Source of the DNA: CAVTUU01 sp045804965
Lineage (GTDB): Bacteria; Chloroflexota; Chloroflexia; Thermomicrobiales; UBA6265
Direction: 5' to 3'
NCBI GenBank assembly: GCA_045804965.1
Contig: JBJMMD010000041.1
Location: forward strand, 74,664-138,663
DNA: 64,000 bases
Position numbers and translations under genes: made by a program. The first letter of the stretch is position 1; each line of letters starts with the position of its first letter. This document shows, piece after piece, positions 17,958 through 26,225 of this stretch. The notes beneath the pieces were generated by a model, which saw nothing but the letters and a program-made list of their open reading frames with translations, did no database searches and was not told the origin of the DNA.

Positions 17958-20441
17958 ATGAGCGCGCTTTCTTCCTTGATCCAGGAACTGACGACGGGAA
18001 AATTGACTCGGCGCCAGTTTCTTGAGCGCGCGGCCGCCTTGGGCGTGTCCGCTCCGCTCGCCGCTCGCCTCGCCGCGCAGCCTGAGGCCGCAGTTGCCCA
18101 AGCGACGCCGGTCGGCACGCCCACCGGTTCGCCGACAGCCGGAGGTCCCCCCGGTCCCGCCGTCGATAAGGTTGGTTTTTCCGCGTTCAACGTCGATCAA
18201 GCGCCTAAGAACATTGAAAACGGGGATATGGACCTCTACCTCTTCGGGCTCAAGACTACGGGCGCGAAGAGTCTGGAGGGCAACCAAAATGTCCGGCTGA
18301 TTCAAGCGCCCGCGTCGACGCTGGCGTTGATTCTCAACCCGGCTCCGGCCCCCCAAGGCGACCTCAACCCATTCTCAATCCCGCAAGTGCGGCAAGCGAT
18401 GCAATACCTCGTCGACCGTGACTTCATTGCCAACGACATCTACCAAGGCCGCGCCTTGCCGATGACGACCAATGTCAGCCCGCTCGACTACGACGCAATC
18501 ACCATCTTCCCGGTCACCGCGGCCAGTGATATTCGGCACGATGCCGAGTTTGCAAAACAGACGATCGCGACTGCAATGCAGGGCGCGGGCGCGCAACTCC
18601 AAAAAAATGTCTGGTCGCTTAATGGCAAGCCGATCGCTATCAAGCTCGTGACGCGGGTCGAAGACGAGCGGAGAGACATCGGCGATACGGTCAGAGCCGC
18701 TCTCGAGGGTGTCGGCTTCCAGGTTCAGCCGCTCTATCAGCAGTTCGGACCGGCGACGCTCGCCGTCTACGCGAGCGACCCTATCACCTTCCAATGGCAC
18801 ATATACACCGAAGGCTGGGGTCGATCGTCGCCAAACAGGTACGACGATTCTGGCGTCAACTTCTACTACGCGCCGTGGCTCGGCAATATGCCGGGCTGGC
18901 AAGAATCCGGGTTCTGGCAGTACCAACAGCAGGAGCTCGACGACCTCGGCAAAAAACTCTACCGGGGCGAGTTCAAGAGCCGGGACGAGCGCGACGACAT
19001 CTTCCGCCAAATGACGACGACGGGCATCAATGAATCGGTCCGCATCTGGCTCGTGACTGCGCTGCAAAGCTTCCCGGTCCGAAACGAGGTCAAAGACCTG
19101 ACCGAGGATTTGGTCGCCGGGCCAAAGAATCTGTTCGCCTTGCGCGGCGCGGACATACCTGGCCGGAACGACATCAAAGTTGGCCACCTCTGGATTTGGA
19201 CCGAGCGCACGACCTGGAACCCGATAGGCGGTTTCGGCGATGTCTACAGCACCGACATCTACCGCAACATCGTCGATGCCGCGGTCGTCAATCATCCCTT
19301 CACGGGACTTCCAGTGCCGATGAGGGCCGATTTCAAAGTCGAGACAGCCGGTCCGGACGGCAACATGCCGGTGCCGGAAGACGCGGTTGTGTGGGACGCC
19401 AAGCAAGACGCCTGGGTGAAGGTCAAAGCGGGCACGACCGCGGTCAGCAAGGTGACCTACGACTATTCGAAGTACACCAACGGAACTTGGCACCACGGCC
19501 CGAAGATCACCCTCGCCGACGTGGTCTATCCGATCGCTCAGGCCTACGAAATCGCTTACGACGAGGCCAAGATCCAAATCGAAACCGCGCTTGGCATCAC
19601 CTCGCGGCCGACGCTGGAAACATTCAAGGGCTACCGCATCGCCGATGACCACACGATCGAGGTCTACGTCGACTACTGGCACTTCGAGCCGGCGTATATC
19701 GCATCCTATGGCGTTCCTTCCTCAGTAGCGACGCCATGGGAACTGCTGGCGGCAATGGACGATGTGGTATACCAAAAGCGCCGCGGCGCCTACAGCGACA
19801 CGGCGGCAGCACGGTTTAGCGTTCCCTGGCTCAGTCTTGTGACTGAATCGGACGCACGCCTCGTGCTGCGATCAGTTGCCGAGTTCAAACGCGGCAAGAC
19901 AATCCCAAAGGGCTATTTCGACATCAATGGGCAATCGCTTGTGAGCGCGATCGAGGCGGCCGAGCGCTACGATGCGGCCGAGGCCTGGTTCAAGAAGACG
20001 AACCTGCTGGTGATCAGCAACGGGCCGTTCGTCCTGGCCCGATACGATCCACCGGCACAATACGCGGAGCTTCACGCCTTCCGCGAGAAGGGCTACCCAT
20101 TTACCGCCGGCAATTTCAGATTGGGGCAGCCGCCGCACGTAACGATTGCGCCGATTCAAGCGCCCTCACCGCAGCTCGGCGAGCCGATCCAGCTTACCGT
20201 TCAGGTTTCCGGTCCGGGAACGCTTTCCCTCCAATATGCGCTCGTCGACCCGTCGGCCGGCGAGATCGTGCCCAACGGCTCTGGCAATGCCAGTGGCGAC
20301 GCCAACGGTTTCACCGTCAACATCGATTCGTCGGTCACGTCGGGTCTCTTTCCCGGCTTGTACCAGCTCTACCTCGCCGCCTCGAGCGATCAAGTCGCCG
20401 AAGTGGCGGCGCAGCGGCTTGACCTGCAAATCGGCGTCTAG
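17958..20441 (+). CDS. ABC transporter binding protein, family 5, with permuted lobe order
   Basis: An 827-residue exported binding protein with a twin-arginine-like leader (LTRRQFLERAA, residues 16-26). In the usual family 5 order the N-terminal 'ADVVY' region comes first and the VRQA-x-x-Y-x-x-DRD region later. Here VRQAMQYLVDRDFI comes at about 144-157 and HHGPKITLADVVYPIAQAYE at about 512-531, so the parts are swapped. Long binding proteins with this look occur, as I recall, in thermophilic archaea. The C-terminus (about 735-827) is a beta-rich extra domain. It heads an operon with two permeases. Ligand probably peptides; not provable here. Confidence 0.8.
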   Translation: MSALSSLIQELTTGKLTRRQFLERAAALGVSAPLAARLAAQPEAAVAQATPVGTPTGSPTAGGPPGPAVDKVGFSAFNVDQAPKNIENGDMDLYLFGLKTTGAKSLEGNQNVRLIQAPASTLALILNPAPAPQGDLNPFSIPQVRQAMQYLVDRDFIANDIYQGRALPMTTNVSPLDYDAITIFPVTAASDIRHDAEFAKQTIATAMQGAGAQLQKNVWSLNGKPIAIKLVTRVEDERRDIGDTVRAALEGVGFQVQPLYQQFGPATLAVYASDPITFQWHIYTEGWGRSSPNRYDDSGVNFYYAPWLGNMPGWQESGFWQYQQQELDDLGKKLYRGEFKSRDERDDIFRQMTTTGINESVRIWLVTALQSFPVRNEVKDLTEDLVAGPKNLFALRGADIPGRNDIKVGHLWIWTERTTWNPIGGFGDVYSTDIYRNIVDAAVVNHPFTGLPVPMRADFKVETAGPDGNMPVPEDAVVWDAKQDAWVKVKAGTTAVSKVTYDYSKYTNGTWHHGPKITLADVVYPIAQAYEIAYDEAKIQIETALGITSRPTLETFKGYRIADDHTIEVYVDYWHFEPAYIASYGVPSSVATPWELLAAMDDVVYQKRRGAYSDTAAARFSVPWLSLVTESDARLVLRSVAEFKRGKTIPKGYFDINGQSLVSAIEAAERYDAAEAWFKKTNLLVISNGPFVLARYDPPAQYAELHAFREKGYPFTAGNFRLGQPPHVTIAPIQAPSPQLGEPIQLTVQVSGPGTLSLQYALVDPSAGEIVPNGSGNASGDANGFTVNIDSSVTSGLFPGLYQLYLAASSDQVAEVAAQRLDLQIGV

Positions 20442-20497
20442 ATGTGCGCCGGATTTCGCATGAATCCGCACTGGAGGATGGCTGCAGCTGGCCCCGC

Positions 20498-20519
20498 ACC
20501 CGGGAATTCATTCCCGGGT
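20498..20519. promoter_or_regulatory. Hairpin between binding protein and permease genes
   Basis: A 10-base inverted repeat, ACCCGGGAAT/ATTCCCGGGT, separated by TC. It lies between the stop of the binding protein gene (20441) and the permease start (20623). Such hairpins often protect the upstream mRNA and lower permease expression; no T-run follows. Confidence 0.5.
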
Positions 20520-20622
20520 CGGCAGCTCTTACTCAAATGAGGTCACGTTGGTGATAGCGATCGAATCCCTCGCATCCAACCGGGATGCGGGGCGACTCGA
20601 ACTTAGGGCATAGGGGCAGAGC

Positions 20623-21672
20623 GTGGCAGTATTGCGGCCGCTGGCAGTGCGCGCGGTCACGCTCTTTGGCGTGCTCATCACCGTGCTGCTTTTGCTGGTC
20701 GTTTCGCTCGGCGCCACGGGTTTTTCCGATCGACTCCTTAGGGCGCAGGTCACCGACGAAGTCCGCGCCTATCGCCAAGGGTTAGCGCAGACCGTGCGCG
20801 ATCCGGCCGCGCTCGAGCAATCAGTCAACGAGCATCAGCAGGTGCTCGAACAGTTCTACGGTCTCGATAAACCGTGGTACCGGCGGATGGCACCGACGGT
20901 GCGGCGCGTGCTGACACTTAACCTCGGCGAGGCGAGATCGCTGCGGACCGCCGAAGGGAGCAACAAGATCTCTGACATCGTGTTGGAGCGAATGCCGTAT
21001 ACGATCTTGCTCCTCACATCCTCCTCGATCATCACGGCAATGATCGGGCTCTTTGTTGGCGTGCGGATGGCGACGCGAGTCGGGAGCCGGATTGACCGCA
21101 CCGTCGCGTATTTCGCCGCCGTGTCGTTCGCCGTGCCGGCGTGGTGGCTCGGGATCCTCTTCATCCTCATCTTCGCGTTCAAGTTGGACATCCTGCCTTC
21201 CGGCGGGATGTACGGTACACCGCCGCCTCAGCATCAGCCGGAACGCTTCTTCGCACTTCTCAAACACGCGATCCTGCCGGTGACCACTCTCGTCCTCGTC
21301 AGCGTCGGCCCCTACATCTACTCGGTGCGGACGATGACTGTGACGGTCGCCCAGGAGGATCATGTACTCCTCGCGCGAGCGAAAGGGCTGTCGGAGAGTA
21401 GAGTCACGCAGCGGCACATTCTGCGGGTCGCCGCCCCGCCCATCGTGACCGGTCTCGTGCTCGGCCTGGCGGGTTCGCTCTCGGGTTCGATCTTGACCGA
21501 GACGGTGTTCAACTGGCGCGGGATGGGGCGCCTCTATTACGACGCGATCACAGGCACGCCGGACGAGGGCGTCATCGTCGCTCTGACCTACATCTTCACG
21601 CTCATTTATGTGATCGCGCGCTTTTTGCTCGACATCATGTACGTCTTGCTCGATCCTCGCGTGAGATATTAG
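20623..21672 (+). CDS. ABC transporter permease, OppB/DppB type
   Basis: A 349-residue inner-membrane permease subunit. A first membrane helix (about 11-30, LFGVLITVLLLLVVSLGATG) is followed by an enlarged extracytoplasmic loop to about residue 125, then five helices of the permease domain (from ILLLTSSSIITAMIGLFVGV). The EAA-loop region reads VLLARAKGLSESRVTQRHILR. Start is GTG at 20623. The stop is only 2 bases before the next permease gene, so the two are cotranscribed. Partner ATPases are not encoded nearby. Confidence 0.88.
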   Translation: MAVLRPLAVRAVTLFGVLITVLLLLVVSLGATGFSDRLLRAQVTDEVRAYRQGLAQTVRDPAALEQSVNEHQQVLEQFYGLDKPWYRRMAPTVRRVLTLNLGEARSLRTAEGSNKISDIVLERMPYTILLLTSSSIITAMIGLFVGVRMATRVGSRIDRTVAYFAAVSFAVPAWWLGILFILIFAFKLDILPSGGMYGTPPPQHQPERFFALLKHAILPVTTLVLVSVGPYIYSVRTMTVTVAQEDHVLLARAKGLSESRVTQRHILRVAAPPIVTGLVLGLAGSLSGSILTETVFNWRGMGRLYYDAITGTPDEGVIVALTYIFTLIYVIARFLLDIMYVLLDPRVRY

Positions 21673-21674
21673 CG

Positions 21675-23180
21675 ATGGGTGCGAGCGCAACTGCTGCCAC
21701 GCCAGAACTGACCGCGCCGGAGGCGGAGGAGCGCCAATCGAGTTCCGGATTCTCACTTCGCGGTGCCTTGAAGCTGCTCGTTTCCACGGGATCAGGCAAG
21801 GCGGGCGTCGCCTTGTTCATTGTCATGATCGCGGTCTCAATCTATGTCGTCCTGACGTACCCACTAGATTTCGGAAAGGCAATATGGAGCAATCCCGCCT
21901 ACTGGGCGGACTATCCAAAAGCCGCGCCACCTGCCTGGACGACGTATCTCGGAAAGGATGCGTACACTCACCAGATTATGGGTCTCTCGACGCCCACATC
22001 GGTCACCCAACGAGGCGCGGCCCAGGTCCGCAGTTTCGATTTCCAGATCAAGGTCGACGGCGACAAGACGCCGTCGTTCCTCTCAATGACATTGCTCGGC
22101 ATGACCTTCAATCAACGCGCGCCGGTTGTCGTGGCCACCTTGAATCGACCCGATGGCGGCCAGGTACGGCTGGCCAACATCGCGGTCCGAGGTCCGCGAG
22201 AAGGTGAAACCGCGCCCTACCGGCGGTACTACGATTCGCCAGAACGCGTGCTCCTCAATCAGCAAGAGACCGCGGGCCAATCCTTAACTCAGGTCTATGC
22301 GCAGGTCTATCCGAGCACCCCGATGCCCGCAGCCTTCACCGGCGACGTGGCGGTGCCGCTCTTCGGCCAGCCCAACCCCGACGGCTCGGGCACCATCGTT
22401 CCTCTCAAAGGCAACTACACGCTCACCGTGCAAGTTCTCGTCGCCGACCCGAACGACGAAACAACCGGCATCAATGCGGTCGCGGGCGGGACGGTCTACG
22501 GGGTAATGGGTACGGATGCGATCGGTCGGAACCTCTGGCAAGGGCTTCTTTACGGTCTGCCGGTGGCCCTCTTAATCTCGACGGTGACCGCAATCGTTTC
22601 AACGATCATCGGTGCGAGTCTTGGCATTCTCAGCGGCTACGCAGGTGGCACAACCGATTCGGTGATCCAGCGGCTCTGCGACATTATTTCGAATGTGCCT
22701 TTGTTGCCGCTGCTCATCTTCCTCGTCTTCGTGTTCAATCCACATCTTTGGCTGATCATGCTGGCACTTGTTGCCTTCAGTTGGCCGGGGTTGACGATTC
22801 TCGTTCGCTCAATGGTGCTGCAAATCCGCTCGGGCCAACTGGTTGAAGCCGCGCAAGCGCTCGGAGCGTCCCGAACTCGGATCATGTCGAAGCACATATT
22901 TCCCCAGATCGCGCCCTTTATTGTCGCCCAAATGATCTTCTTCGCCCCCGCCGCGATCCTGGCCGAGGCGTCCCTCAGTTTCCTTGGTCTGGGCGATCCC
23001 TCGATCCCAACCTGGGGTCAAATGCTCGAAGCTGGTTTCCAAACCGGCGCGCTCTACGTCGGCTACTGGTGGTGGGTGATTCCCCCCGGCGTCGCGATTA
23101 TCATTACAGCATTGGCCTTCATGCTGCTCGCCTTAGCAATGGAATCGATTGTCGACCCGCGATTGCGCAAGGTGAGCTGA
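21675..23180 (+). CDS. ABC transporter permease, OppC/DppC type, with large insertion
   Basis: A 501-residue permease, against about 300 for typical OppC. Helix 1 (about 41-60, FIVMIAVSIYVVLTYPL) is followed by about 200 extra residues facing outward, then the normal permease domain from DAIGRNLWQGLLYGLPVALL (about 277) with EAA motif EAAQALGASRTRIMSKHIFP. The insertion contains two beta-rich stretches and may form a docking domain for the unusual binding protein encoded two genes upstream. Start ATG is 2 bases after the OppB stop. Confidence 0.85.
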   Translation: MGASATAATPELTAPEAEERQSSSGFSLRGALKLLVSTGSGKAGVALFIVMIAVSIYVVLTYPLDFGKAIWSNPAYWADYPKAAPPAWTTYLGKDAYTHQIMGLSTPTSVTQRGAAQVRSFDFQIKVDGDKTPSFLSMTLLGMTFNQRAPVVVATLNRPDGGQVRLANIAVRGPREGETAPYRRYYDSPERVLLNQQETAGQSLTQVYAQVYPSTPMPAAFTGDVAVPLFGQPNPDGSGTIVPLKGNYTLTVQVLVADPNDETTGINAVAGGTVYGVMGTDAIGRNLWQGLLYGLPVALLISTVTAIVSTIIGASLGILSGYAGGTTDSVIQRLCDIISNVPLLPLLIFLVFVFNPHLWLIMLALVAFSWPGLTILVRSMVLQIRSGQLVEAAQALGASRTRIMSKHIFPQIAPFIVAQMIFFAPAAILAEASLSFLGLGDPSIPTWGQMLEAGFQTGALYVGYWWWVIPPGVAIIITALAFMLLALAMESIVDPRLRKVS

Positions 23181-23274
23181 CCGCACCTCTGTCGATTCTG
23201 GGCACTTCCAATCGACGACAACGTGAGAACCGCGTGATCGCGGTTTGCGCGGTCGGCGATGGTGAACAGGAGAG

Positions 23275-24099
23275 ATGACGTTGCGATTCATGCTATTGAT
23301 CAAGAGCGATCCGCAAACAGAGGCCGGAGATCCGCCGGCTCAAACATTCATCGACGCGATCGGCGCTTACAACGACGAGCTGACGAAAGCGGGGACATTG
23401 GTCGATGCCGTCGGCTTTCAGCCAAGCGCGAAGGGCGCGATCCTTACCCTGAAAGATGGCGAGCGGATTCTGCAGAAAGGCCCGCTCGGCGACCCATTCA
23501 AGCTCAACGCCGGCTATTGGATCATCCAAGTGAGCTCGCGAGACGAAGCGATCGATTGGGCCAAGCGAGTCCCGTTTGCGGCAAGTCCGAGCGCGAGCGA
23601 ACCAGGATGGACCGGAGAGATCGAGGTCCGGCAGATCTTCGATACCGACGAGTTCCCCGTCAGCGAGGAAGAATCGGGCTGGCGCGAGCAGGAAGAGGAG
23701 CTGCGGGCGCAACCGCCGACGCGAGATCCTTCACTCAAACGGTTCTTCTGCACAGTCAACGCCGATGCTAACTCGGAAGCGGGCGTCATGCCGGATGAAG
23801 ATGGCATGGCCGAAATGGGTGCGTTCATCGGGGAAATGGCTTCCAAAGGCGTCTTTCTGAGTGGCGACGGCCTGCATCCAACTTCGGAGGGCGCTCGCGT
23901 GACCTATCAAAAAGGCGTGCGGTCCGTCACCGACGGCCCCTTCATAGAGACGAAGGAATTATTCGCAGGCTACGCGCTGCTGCAGGCCAAGTCGCTCGAC
24001 GAAGCGATCGAGTTCGGCGGGCGTTTCCTTGATGTCGATGTTCCGCTGCGTGGCAACACCGAGGGTCAAACCGTGATTCGGGAAATCTTCGACGCTTGA
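23275..24099 (+). CDS. Duplicated YCII-domain protein
   Basis: A 274-residue protein made of two YCII-related domains, about residues 1-120 (MTLRFMLLIKSDPQTEAG, then GPLGDPFKLNAGYWIIQVSS) and about 155-274 (FFCTVNADANSEAGVMPDED, then DGPFIETKELFAGYALLQAK). The DGPF(I/A)E(T)KE signature is present in the second copy and altered to KGPLGDPFK in the first. Family members are small dimeric proteins of poorly known role, sometimes linked to sigma factors. The start has GGAGAG just upstream. It lies 94 bases downstream of the permease operon. Confidence 0.85.
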   Translation: MTLRFMLLIKSDPQTEAGDPPAQTFIDAIGAYNDELTKAGTLVDAVGFQPSAKGAILTLKDGERILQKGPLGDPFKLNAGYWIIQVSSRDEAIDWAKRVPFAASPSASEPGWTGEIEVRQIFDTDEFPVSEEESGWREQEEELRAQPPTRDPSLKRFFCTVNADANSEAGVMPDEDGMAEMGAFIGEMASKGVFLSGDGLHPTSEGARVTYQKGVRSVTDGPFIETKELFAGYALLQAKSLDEAIEFGGRFLDVDVPLRGNTEGQTVIREIFDA

Positions 24100-24108
24100 T
24101 GTCGTTCC

Positions 24109-24140
24109 GGTTGCCGCCATTCCCGTGGCTGGCGGCAACC
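24109..24140. terminator. Strong hairpin after YCII gene
   Basis: An 11-bp perfect stem GGTTGCCGCCA/TGGCGGCAACC with a 10-base loop lies 10 bases past the YCII stop and 20 bases before the hydrolase start. There is no T-run, so termination may be partial. Confidence 0.5.
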
Positions 24141-24159
24141 GGCAATTGGGAGTTGCACC

Positions 24160-24965
24160 ATGACCTCGAACGCGGTGGCGACGGGATATGCGCCCGTCAA
24201 CGGGCTCAACATGTACTACGAAATTCATGGATCCGGGCGGCCGCTTGTCATGCTGCACGGTGCCTTCATGACTGTCGGGGCGATGGGCAGCCTTGTGTCA
24301 GGTCTGGCCGAGAGCCACCAAGTAATCGGGTTCGAGGCGCAAGGCCACAGGCACACCGCCGACATCGACCGTCCTTTGACTCACGAGCAATTAGCTGACG
24401 ACGTGGCAGCCGCTCTGGCGCACCTCGAGATTGACCAGTCCGACGTCTTTGGCTATAGCATGGGCGGTGGTACTGGGCTCCAACTCGCGATCCGGCACCC
24501 CAAGTGGTGAGGAAGCTCGTCGTCGCTTCGTCCACGTATAACAGCGCGGGAATGCATTCGGAAGCGCTTCCGGCATTCGAGGCGATCTCGCCGGAGATGT
24601 TCGAGGGCACGCCGGGGAATGCGGAGTATCTCCGCGTCGCGCCAAATCCGGATGACTTCCCAACGCTGGTTGAGAAGATCAAGGCGGCGAACCTTTCGCC
24701 ACGGGATTGGCCGGCGAACGCGATCAAAGCGATCCAAGCCCCGACACTGATCATTGCCGGGGATTCGGACGGCGTGACACCCGAGCATCTCGTCGAAATG
24801 TTCCGGCTGCGGGGTGGCGGCGTGTTCGGCGATCTGGCCGGCCTGCCGGCATCGCAGCTTGCCATTCTTCCCGGCACGTCGCACATTGGAGTGCACGAGC
24901 GGGCAGACTGGATTGTCCCGATGATCACGGCGTTTCTCGACGCGCCCATGCCTGAGAGCGCTTGA
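24160..24965 (+). pseudogene. Alpha/beta hydrolase broken by one frameshift
   Basis: Two adjoining frames together make a normal alpha/beta hydrolase of about 270 residues. Frame one (24160-24510) has the oxyanion region LVMLHGAF and nucleophile elbow GYSMGG, and ends HPKW-stop. Frame two (from about 24504 to 24965) continues VVRKLVVASS, then APTLIIAGDSDGVTPEHL with the acid residue, and GTSHIGVHE with the catalytic histidine. The break is at 24498-24504, where CCCAAGTGGTGAGG should read HP-x-VVRKL; one missing base explains it. Either a real inactivating deletion or a sequencing/assembly error; the rest of both frames is intact, which suggests a recent event or an error. Confidence 0.85.
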
Positions 24966-25009
24966 GCCACGTCCACAGGTCAGTTTTCTCGTACCCTAAC
25001 TGACCGATG

Positions 25010-25070
25010 CGCCCGCGCGGGGCTAAAAGACCCCGCGCTTACCCCACGAAGCCGGCTGAAGGCCGGCTGG
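25010..25070. repeat. Left inverted repeat of RAYT unit
   Basis: Palindrome GCGCGGGGCT...ACCCCGCGC is followed by ACCCCACGAAGCCGGCTGAA and a second palindrome AGCCGGCTGAAGGCCGGCT. It matches the right repeat in inverse orientation at 53 of 57 positions. Similar, more diverged copies occur at 36949-36998, about 10871-10911 and about 48200-48222. Confidence 0.75.
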
Positions 25071-25092
25071 AAACGTGTGGGAAACGGATCCG

Positions 25093-25551
25093 TTAGGTGT
25101 TCTCGGCGGTTCCCCCGGTCGCGATGCGGTCGATGCACGGAAACGCACCCAACTGCATGATAACTTGCAGGTCACTCATCTCAGACCACAGTTCCTGGAC
25201 CTGCCCGTTCGAGATGCGGAAGATGAGGATGCCCGTCTCTTGCACGCGCTGGTCGGCTGCAGGAATGTCGAGGAGACCGCCCCGGTAAGTTGTCCAGCCC
25301 GAGTATCGAGCAACGGCCTTGTCATCGTCGGAAATGACGTCGTGAACGGACCATTCAGGATCGGTGAAGGCGGCCAAGTACCAGCGAAGCCAGTTCCGGA
25401 AAGCGTCCCGCCCGTGGCTGTCGGGGCTTCCTCCCTGGCCGTGGGCGATGAAGTTCGTGCTGACGAGTTCATCGACAGCAGCAATGTCGCCCCGGGTGAA
25501 CAGGTCAGTGAACCACCGGTCTACAATGTGTCGGTGCCGTCCATTGGTCAA
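25093..25551 (-). CDS. SnoaL-like ester-cyclase-family protein
   Basis: A 152-residue protein of the NTF2-like SnoaL/ester cyclase family. Typical features are the N-terminal helix HRHIVDRWFTDLFTRGDIAAVDELV, the segment NFIAHGQGG, then FRNWLRWYLAAFTDPEWSVHDVISDDDKAVARYSGWTTYRG in pieces, and the final FRISNGQVQELWSEMSDL. The pocket His in AHGQG is kept. Many members are of unknown function. It is on the same strand as, and downstream of, the RAYT transposase gene, and both lie inside the inverted repeats. Confidence 0.82.
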   Translation of the reverse strand: MTNGRHRHIVDRWFTDLFTRGDIAAVDELVSTNFIAHGQGGSPDSHGRDAFRNWLRWYLAAFTDPEWSVHDVISDDDKAVARYSGWTTYRGGLLDIPAADQRVQETGILIFRISNGQVQELWSEMSDLQVIMQLGAFPCIDRIATGGTAENT

Positions 25552-25652
25552 GACTTGTCCTCCTGGTCCTCTTCATGGACTTAGCGACGCGGACTCTCCG
25601 AACACGATCACGATACCGGCCGAGCAGCGTGATCCAGGTTTGCTGACACGCC

Positions 25653-26111
25653 CTAGTCTCGCGAAGCCGCGCATGCGAGTTTGGCCCACGTTCGGTTAGC
25701 AGCGTGATGGGCGGGTTGATTGTTGACGTATTTGATGACGTCGGGAAGGTTCTTTTCAGCAAAAGAGTGAACGCTGTATTCGTCTTGCCAGGCAAACGAA
25801 TCCGATCGACCTGGCTGACATAATATGTTTAAGAATCGGCTGGATGATCCTTTCATGCTTCCGACTACTTTAGAGATCGAGACGCTGGGCGGAATCGAGA
25901 TAACTACGTGGATGTGATTGGGCATTATACCGATAGCGTGAACAATCGCCCGGTGATCGTTGATTATTGCGCGTAATTCCTTCAGCAACCCGTCGTGATG
26001 TCGTTGATCGATCCAAGGCTCTCGGTTCTTTGTCGCCCAGACAAGGTGATAGAACGGACGCCAATACGGCGTGCCAATTCCTCCTGAACGGCCAGTCAAA
26101 AATTCGATCAT
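25653..26111 (-). CDS. RAYT / IS200-like Y1 transposase
   Basis: A 152-residue Y1-type HUH transposase. The metal-binding motif HIH lies in GIMPNHIHVVISIPPS (about residues 65-80). The C-terminal helix EYSVHSFAEKNLPDVIKYVNNQ carries tyrosines, one of them the likely nucleophile. The N-terminal part YHLVWATKNREPWI is typical of REP-associated tyrosine transposases. ATG 26111 is preferred; the frame is open upstream only because it reads through the inverted repeat. Length is near the family norm, so it may be active. Confidence 0.82.
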   Translation of the reverse strand: MIEFLTGRSGGIGTPYWRPFYHLVWATKNREPWIDQRHHDGLLKELRAIINDHRAIVHAIGIMPNHIHVVISIPPSVSISKVVGSMKGSSSRFLNILCQPGRSDSFAWQDEYSVHSFAEKNLPDVIKYVNNQPAHHAANRTWAKLACAASRD

Positions 26112-26133
26112 CTCTTGCCGACCGAGCTTCGAG

Positions 26134-26190
26134 CCAGCCTTCAGCCGGCTTCGTGGGGTGAGCGCGGGGCCTCTTAGCCCCGCGCGGGCG
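26134..26190. repeat. Right inverted repeat of RAYT unit
   Basis: Inverse copy of the repeat at 25010-25066, four mismatches in 57 bases. It ends 23 bases upstream of the transposase start, in the position where RAYT genes usually carry one REP copy. Confidence 0.75.
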
Positions 26191-26225
26191 TAGGCAACCC
26201 TGTCTCTCAATTGCGCGGCCCGCTA

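Larger units (their letters stand above)
25010..26190. mobile_element. RAYT-type unit flanked by long inverted repeats
   Basis: The unit contains a SnoaL-like gene and a Y1 (HUH) transposase, bounded by inverted repeats at 25010-25070 and 26134-26190. The repeats match at 53 of 57 positions. Each carries two internal hairpins: CGCGGGGCTA-type and AGCCGGCT-type palindromes. This resembles a RAYT transposase with its REP pair, except that it encloses a passenger gene. Whether the whole unit moves together is unproven. Confidence 0.6.

Noticed and set aside
25653..26210. Longer start of the RAYT gene at 26210
   Set aside because: The extra 33 codons are translation of the inverted repeat itself; the family match begins after ATG 26111.
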